From Clitopilus passeckerianus (lineage: Eukaryota; Basidiomycota; Agaricomycetes; Agaricales; Entolomataceae): a stretch of DNA of 64,000 nucleotides. Below the pieces are notes generated by a model, which worked only from the letters and a program-made list of their open reading frames with translations, had not been told where the DNA came from and ran no database searches. The stretch is from NCBI GenBank assembly GCA_944990035.1, contig CALYLX010000023.1:141559-205558 (forward strand), in the 5' to 3' direction. Of this stretch, positions 57,965-64,000 are shown one piece after another; within the stretch, counting starts at the first letter, position 1, and each line of letters begins with the position of its first letter. Both the position numbers and the translations under genes were made by a program.

Positions 57965-59330
57965 ATGGCAGGTAAGAGGAAACTTCTTAGGTATATAGGC
58001 CAATTCTCATCACCTAAACCTGGTAGATCTTAGTATTTCATCCCTCTTCAATGTCAAAGGAAAGATTGGTGAGGAAACCTCATGAAATATCGGAGGAAAT
58101 TACTGAGCGGGGAATCCAGTTCTCGTCACTGGAGGCAGCTCTGGGATAGGGAAGATGATTGCAGCTGGATTTGCACAGAATGGTGCAAAGGTCTACATTG
58201 CCTCGAGGAAAGAGAGCCAGCTCAAGGAGGTACGCTCCCATGTACCATGGCACTCGAAGGACATAGACGCTGACTTCTTCATTTTCCTAGGCTGCTGCTG
58301 AGATCGGAAAAGGTGCAACGCATTCTGTTCAATACATTGTTGCAAACGTTGGGGTACGTCTGAAGCCAACCTCCGGAATTCTGTGCGCCAAACTCATCCT
58401 CTGTTACAGTCTCGTGCCGGTTGCGAGGCCCTTATCAAGGAGTTCAAGAAACGCGAAAACAAGCTGCATGTTCTCGTTAACAACTCTGGAATCACATGGG
58501 GAGGTGCTTATAACGACTTCCCCGAAGAGAAGGGTTGGGATAACGTCTTTAACGTCAATGTCAAGAGCATCTTCTATAGTGCGCTACTTTCTCTCCGTCC
58601 TCTGAGAAAATGACTAACTCTCGCCTTGCAGTGACTGCTGGGTACATCACAATTGCAATCTTGAATGAAATCACACTTAACTTTGCCGTGATCTAGCCTT
58701 ACAGAGCTCCTCGCCAAAGACTCGAACAACCGCGATCCTGCCCGAGTCATCAACATCTCTTCGACCGCCTCCATCGACCCTCGTACAGAAGGTGCCCTCA
58801 GCAGCGAAGGCAACGGCACATGGAGTTGTATGTACCATCTGCCATCTACGACCAGCCGACAGAACCTGACCGTCTTCACCCTCAGACCAACCAAGTAAGG
58901 CAGCAGTGAACCAGCTTACTTCTGCTCTTGCTCTGAAACTTGGCCCGCAACACATCACGTACGCGTTTTTTACATATGTTGTCTACCCTTTGTTCACTGA
59001 TTGACTTCGTATGAACAGCGTGAACGCTATCCTTCCCGGCCTGTTCCCGAGCAAAATGACGGCCTATGGAATGAAAGCAGCAGGGGAGGAAGTCTTCAAC
59101 GCCGGCCAACCGACAGGTAAGCATTTTGGTTGTCTATTATCCTTTGGGGGAGGAACCTAATTCTTCATTCTCTTATTCCAGGCCGTTTCGGTAATGCGCA
59201 AGATATGGCTGGTTTTGCCCTCTTCCTCTCCTCACCAGCTTCGGCACATATTACGGGGACTCACACACTACTGGATGGCGGCGCCAGGTACCTCCATGGT
59301 GTAGCTGCAGGTGCTTCAGTGAAGTTGTAA
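57965..59330 (+). CDS. Short-chain dehydrogenase/reductase (SDR)
   Basis: A classical SDR of 283 residues from ten exons: 57965-57971, 58027-58068, 58120-58229, 58291-58353, 58410-58578, 58632-58641, 58697-58827, 58886-58958, 59019-59116 and 59182-59330. Cofactor site VLVTGGSSGIGKMIA, VNNSGITWGG, INISSTAS with the catalytic Ser, SYQPSKAAVNQL with the catalytic Tyr and Lys (Tyr is split by an intron), NAILPGLFPSKM, and the C-terminal GTHTLLDGGARY. Related fungal genes are called 3-oxoacyl-ACP-reductase-like or rhamnolipid-synthesis-like by similarity, without known substrate. The first exon (7 nt) and the sixth (10 nt) are unusually small but required to keep the frame. Confidence 0.88.
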
Positions 59331-59624
59331 ACCGTATTCATGTATCTACGCCTAGCATAATTGTCATTTACAATATTTTCTGGGAATCTCATCAAAAAAT
59401 ACAATAATCTACGGTTTATGACGACAAAAGGTTGGCTATAACGTGCTATGTCTGTACAATCCTAACCCTTGGGGTATACTATGTCAAAAACGGTGGCCGA
59501 GAACATGCAAGTATCGTGAATGCTAATGGTATCAATGCAAGAGTCCTTTGAAGTCAACTGCAGAAGCCGAAAAAATATGTACGAGGAACGAAGGGGAAAG
59601 CAACAAAGCTGAACCTCCATTTCA

Positions 59625-61591
59625 CTACTTCACGTCCGCCTTTTCTCCACCCTGCTTCCCCAAACTCATACCATTAAACGCTGCCATTAGCTGATGACCT
59701 CCGCTCTCAACACGCGTCACTGGCGTCCCACCACCTCCTTGACTCGAACTCCCAGAGCTCCCGCTCCAATTCTCCGTGATCAAACGCGAACCAGACCCAG
59801 CCATAGGCACAGGCGTCGGAATGGGGGGCGTTGAAACGTGAAGGGTCGCTGCAGCACCCGGCGCAGGACTCCCAGCACTACTACCCCCTCCAAGTGAGTT
59901 TTTCGTCTTGGTCTGAGCGAAAATGGTCGTATGCTCCAAAAGGGCTTTGTACATGGTATTGTTAAAGCTGACACATTGAAGAGCGATGCAAGCGACCTTG
60001 AGGGCCCCTACGGTGTAGAGCTGGGAAATTTCGTAGATGTTTTGAGGGGATGTGTTTTTGCGTCCTGCGATTGTTTCTTTGACGATGGATTGCGTAGCCT
60101 GATTATGTAGGTCAGGCTCAGAGGGTTATATGGATGGGATAAAACGAGTAGATACCTCGTTTGAAAGCTCAGACCACTCCTTGGTAGTGAGGTCTGCCAA
60201 GCGAAATGCTTTGTACACGCCAGCGTAGTACCAAATTCCGTCCTTGTTGAAGAAACATTCTGCTGAACTGGTTATATGCGCGAAATGAAGCCATGATCGA
60301 ATAGATGTACCAGTCGGTTTGTTCATGCGGTTGATGACGTCCACGGCATTCCAACGATGGGCAGTATTGACTCGAGGGTTCGTGCTACATTTGAATACAG
60401 GCGAGTAGAAGTACCCGTGTTCTTCTCTGTCCGGGCACCACACGGTATTCAAAGCGTGAAAAACGCGATAGCTGCCCAAGGATGTTCTCAGAGGCTAGAA
60501 ATTATATAATGTTATTAGGTAGTTCCGGAAACTGATTTGATACAACTCACCCCACTCATGCCTGAGATAAGGTCACTGAAAGTATACGGAGATGGGATGG
60601 TGAGTGGGCTGAGCATATCGTCGGGCACTTCGTCCGGAAGTGGCAAGGAGGCAAGCACCGAACATCGAGCTTTGACCATCTCAGCCGTGTCCTCCGACTG
60701 AGGAACGTAGAAGGGGCCCTAGTAGGACGATATGAGTAAAATGTATGCGTTACAACAGAACTCAGGTTGGCCGTACCTCTAGCTCAGGCATTTCAACTTT
60801 CGTTGCCGTGGCATTGGGGTTGGGTGAATTTTGGCAAGAGCAAGAAGAGAGCAGGGGAGAGGATTGCGAGAGGAGCGGACTGTCGATAGGGAGAGGGCCC
60901 GGCCTATGAGCCACCTCTGGATGAACGGGCTGTGATTGTGGACGCGATTTCATATGTTCTGGGACTTCCAACTGCACGATTCCCAAGGGGTCATTAGGAT
61001 CCTTCTGAAACGTGAAAAGAGCGCATACATGCCTTTGGCAAGCCGTCTTCATAGCGAGGTGGTGGCCCCATAGCCTTCAACGAGCTTTCTTTCATAAGCT
61101 TGAGCTCGTCCTGCAAAGCTTTGATGATATCCTGCAGACTCGATATCTCTTCCTTGAGCTTTGCAACCTCCGTCTGACTCAACAGTGGCCCAATCACAGG
61201 GCTCGTCAGTGTTGAGCGGTCATAACCCGATGATTGAAGCCTGTCAAGAACAGACGTCCTCTGACGAAGAGTGTCGTAGGCTTCAGCCAGTTTATGGACC
61301 ACAGCATCCCGAGCACGGAGAGCTTCCGCAGTCCGCATTTTCTCGACCTGAAGCTCGATGACAAGTTGGACAACGCTCAGTGGGTCATTCTGCAAAGTTA
61401 AGCACGCATATAGTCACTCCTTTGTCGATAAAACTAACCTTCAAGTTCGATTTCATCGTATCCAATTGATCGAACAAGGGCGGCCTAGCGAAGTCTTCGA
61501 TGCCGTAGTCAACGTTCAGAGCCTTGACTTCGCCATCACCGCCGTCGCGTGTGTCCAAGACACCGAACATGTAGGCAGGCATTGCAGCCAT
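59625..61591 (-). CDS. Conserved-looking hypothetical protein (possibly DUF6697-type)
   Basis: A multi-exon gene. N-terminal MAAMPAYMFGVLDTRDGG (start at 61591; an upstream in-frame Met at 61630 also exists), a coiled coil (about 61389-61060; LKEEISSLQDIIKALQDELKLMKES), a Pro/Ser-rich linker, then a core with YRVFHALNTVWCPDREEHGYFY, SPVFKCSTNPRVNTAHRW and ECFFNKDGIWYYAGVYKAFR, and a Gly/Ser-rich tail. The core looks like the fungal domain I recall as DUF6697; that name is from memory and unchecked. The junction near 61030-61010 could not be closed: only a very short (24-28 nt) interval separates two frames. Function unknown; the gene is divergent from the Coa1 gene. Confidence 0.65.
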
Positions 61592-61933
61592 ACTTGTCGT
61601 TAAGGAAGGAAGGCAAGAAGAGGAAGGCAAGAGCCATGAGTTCTAACAGACCGCCAAATGTGCGCCACTAAGTGTATTGACGAATATTTTGGCCATATTC
61701 AAGCAAAAAATTCTAGTTCCAGTCAATTTCTGAGAGGTATTTCAGACAGAAGATAACCTTTTGAGGTAAATCTCGTTAACAAAGCCTAAGATTGGTGGTG
61801 GAAAAGGTTAAAAAAGCGACATGACGTAACCAAGAAAATACAAAAACACGTGAGCCTTGGTTACCAAATTCGGCAGGAGCACCGGAAAGACTTTACGCGC
61901 CGTTTTAGCCGATTCGCAGAGTCATTGACCACT
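61592..61933. promoter_or_regulatory. Bidirectional promoter region
   Basis: About 340 bases separate the starts of the hypothetical gene (minus) and the Coa1-like gene (plus), so both must be driven from here. No TATA box is obvious. Confidence 0.5.
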
Positions 61934-62747
61934 ATGGCGTTGACGCTGGCCAGAGCTGCTGTTCACCATCGGGTCGGCCTGCAAGCGCGTATAGCGCCTC
62001 AATTACTACGAAACTATGCAACGGACTGGCCAGCTCGACCACCACCACCGTCCAAGCAGCCAACAATCGAAACGTATTCCGGTACTTCACGTCCAAGACC
62101 GTACTATGCCAAACATCCTATGCCTCAACCTCGCGACCTGCCGCATGTAAATGTAAGCTCTGGTGTTGCGGAGATGACTCAATCCTGACGTTGAACAGAA
62201 ACGATGGCCTACATTGCTTGCAGTCACGCTTTTGGGAGTTTCTGCCTGGGGTGTTTTCATGTTCGTTGTTACGAACCAAGAGAAGATATCTAGCTCCGTG
62301 GTTCGGCAAATCATGCGTTCAGTGAGGGAGGATATGAACCTAAAGGAAGTGCTTGGTGCGGCCATACGGCCCCAACCCGAATGGTGGTTGAATGGTGACC
62401 CTCTGATCAACGGGGAGGTGAGTATCCCACCCATACTTTGACCATCCTTCGGTACTCAGGTTTCAATGGTAGATCAGCCAACTCCAGGGGAATGTCGATG
62501 TCAGCTTCAGAATTCGGGGCTCTAAGGGTTCGTTCACTCCGTAAGGTGCCTAGGCTGTTGGCTCATCTCAAACCAGGTTCTGGAACGCTCTATTTCACCA
62601 GCATCAGGAAAGAGAAAGGTGTTCCGTTCACCATTTGTACGCCAGCTTTTCATACACCTTGACCTACTTCTAACCCCTTCTTTAGTACGATTCAAGGTCA
62701 TTTGCGATGATGGGAGGACCATCAACGTAGACACCACGGCCGTTTAA
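61934..62747 (+). CDS. COA1: Cytochrome c oxidase assembly factor Coa1-like
   Basis: A mitochondrial inner-membrane protein acting early in cytochrome oxidase assembly. Five exons sum to 199 residues: 61934-62152, 62199-62417, 62488-62527, 62577-62636 and 62686-62747. The N-terminus MALTLARAAVHHRVGLQARI is Arg-rich and lacks acid residues, as for a matrix-targeting presequence. One membrane helix follows KRWPTLLAVTLLGVSAWGVFMFVV. The C-terminal half, EWWLNGDPLINGEGNVDVSFRI, GSGTLYFTSIRKEKG and FKVICDDGRTINV, fits the Coa1/Tim21-like beta domain. The start is the ATG opening the targeting sequence rather than the earlier one at 61850. Confidence 0.85.
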
Positions 62748-63073
62748 AAACGGCGTTGTAATACTGTGCAAAACGCGCCTTCTCAACCTACTTTACCCTC
62801 TTCACGGCGCAAATGTAATTTCTTTGCTCTTCGAATTGCTCTTCGAACTCTCCGAATAAAGCCGACACAGCAAGACACTTTAAGGAATGAACCTCAACAC
62901 CATACAATTACATGTGATTCTTCAGAATATGCAAGCCATTGGTATCTAATCCACGGGAGCCCGATGAATACCCACCTGCCTTTTGGCATGAGGCCCTGAT
63001 GTTCGATACAAACGGTGTCCAATCAACCGAAACCAATTAATAACCCAAATAGTACACGCAAAATTCATCTACT
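62748..63073. other. Intergenic, convergent gene ends
   Basis: Short AT-rich spacer between the Coa1-like gene and the acetyltransferase gene. Nothing coding seen. Confidence 0.5.
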
Positions 63074-64000
63074 CTATAACCCCTTCTCTAAAGTCTGGAG
63101 CAGCTCTCCTCTATCTCTCCACGTACTAACCCGCGTCCAACCGTCACGCCCATACAGCCTGTTCGCACCCTTATTGAAGAATGTGCTAGTGACCAGTTCC
63201 AATCTGGGTACATCATGCTTCCGAGCATGGGCGTACAGAGCATCCATGAGCAATCTCGCAATCCCATGTCCTCGCATGTTCTCTGCAACAATGAGCCGAC
63301 TAACTACCCACACTGTTGGGCCGTTAGCTGGAGGTTGCTTTGACGTTTCTGTGTAAGCAAGTCCGTCCGTTAGTTAAGACTAAAAGGAGGTGACTTAATT
63401 GGGAGGAGCACTTACTAAGGCCAACAAAACCTGCTATCTTGCCGTCTTTCTCCGCCACCCAGAAACCTCCAGGACCATTTGCTGAGAAGTACTGACTCGT
63501 AGTCTCAGATGGAGCATCTAGGTCATAGGTGTAAGGTATGTCCTTGAGATCTTGCAGACCACCTTCAAGGAAATACAACAAGAAGTCAAGCCTCTGCGCC
63601 TGAGAAAAGCATAGACGAGCCCGACAGATCCCGAGTAGAGCCATATAATCCACCAGCGGTCAAGTGGGGGAGCTGTCTTGAATTAGGATATATGGTCTTT
63701 CGAGGACTTGTGTCAGTGATGTTCCAGAGAAACATGATTGTGACACTATTCCGAGAACGAGCATGTAAGAAGCAGCGATTATGTGAGGTCGGAAAGCCGC
63801 CAAGGCCTCTGTAAGTGGAGATCCAGCTATTTAAATACCAGACAAAGGTTAATGCACTATCGGAGCTAAGAGGACCACTGAATTGCATACGTCCTTCCAT
63901 AGTCCCTTTGACGAAGATGCGCTTGACTTCTTCGTGGTCATCAGCCTTATATGGGCGGATGAGGACCTTGTTCTGCCCGTCAAGCTCTTTGATCTGTCCC
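63074..64000 (-). CDS. GNAT family N-acetyltransferase, 5' end outside window
   Basis: Transfers an acetyl group from acetyl-CoA. The right edge holds the beginning of the domain (NKVLIRPYKADDHEEVKRIFVKG, about 64000-63900). The last exons hold GFWVAEKDGKIAGFVGL and, after an intron whose acceptor lies before KTSKQPPANGP, VVSRLIVAENMRGHGIARLLMDAL, which is the acetyl-CoA-binding motif A (RGHGIA), then LVTSTFFNKGANRLYGRDGW. Between them (about 63850-63600) hydrophobic pieces such as HIIAASYMLVLGI and RWWIIWLYSGSVGLVYAFL suggest membrane helices inserted in the domain, as in NAT8-like proteins, but the exon joints there could not be settled. The start codon is beyond 64000. Confidence 0.8.

Overview
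The window is eukaryotic and reads as a basidiomycete, most likely a mushroom-forming agaricomycete. The grounds are many short spliceosomal introns (about 50-60 nt, GT..AG, often with a CTGAC/CTAAC branch-like motif), Ty3/gypsy chromodomain retrotransposons, large F-box families, NACHT NTPases of the basidiomycete type, and an intersectin-like EH-SH3-SH3-RhoGEF gene resembling Cin1 of Cryptococcus. No operons, CRISPR arrays or rRNA genes are seen, and no tRNA gene was recognised. Domain calls come from motifs read by eye; no database search was run.

Left part (1-12.3 kb): a nest of mobile DNA. A Ty3/gypsy element on the + strand (element A, 623-6840, two ~460 bp LTRs) sits inside an older, reverse-strand Ty3/gypsy element (element B, 6841-10852 plus 1-617 and beyond the left edge). 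Perfect ATTCA target duplications flank A. Removing A rejoins B's protease and reverse transcriptase in one frame. Element B itself abuts a NACHT gene that lacks its 5' half and carries a frameshift (10853-12315).

Middle part (13.4-42.9 kb): ordinary genes mixed with small relics. They are a FAD monooxygenase, two tandem F-box genes (one frameshifted), a glyoxalase-like protein, a secreted/vacuolar serine carboxypeptidase, an HMG-box transcription factor, a 5'-truncated LINE with target duplications, an L-serine/threonine dehydratase, a single-pass membrane protein, an acyl-protein-thioesterase-like hydrolase, a PP2C phosphatase, an intact NACHT protein, a protein of unknown family built of duplicated modules, and an Old Yellow Enzyme.

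Right part (43.4-64 kb): two related F-box genes around an unknown 549-residue protein, the 17-exon intersectin/Cin1 homologue (about 1,951 aa), an SDR oxidoreductase, a basidiomycete-type hypothetical protein, a Coa1-like cytochrome oxidase assembly factor, and a GNAT acetyltransferase cut by the right edge. Exon models given as closed sum to whole codon numbers, which is internal support for them. No gene cluster with a joint function is evident. The most unusual items are the extra zinc-finger ORF after the integrase of element A, the retroelement-disrupted NACHT locus, the fungal intersectin with four LxxQxTG sites, and the duplicated-module protein.
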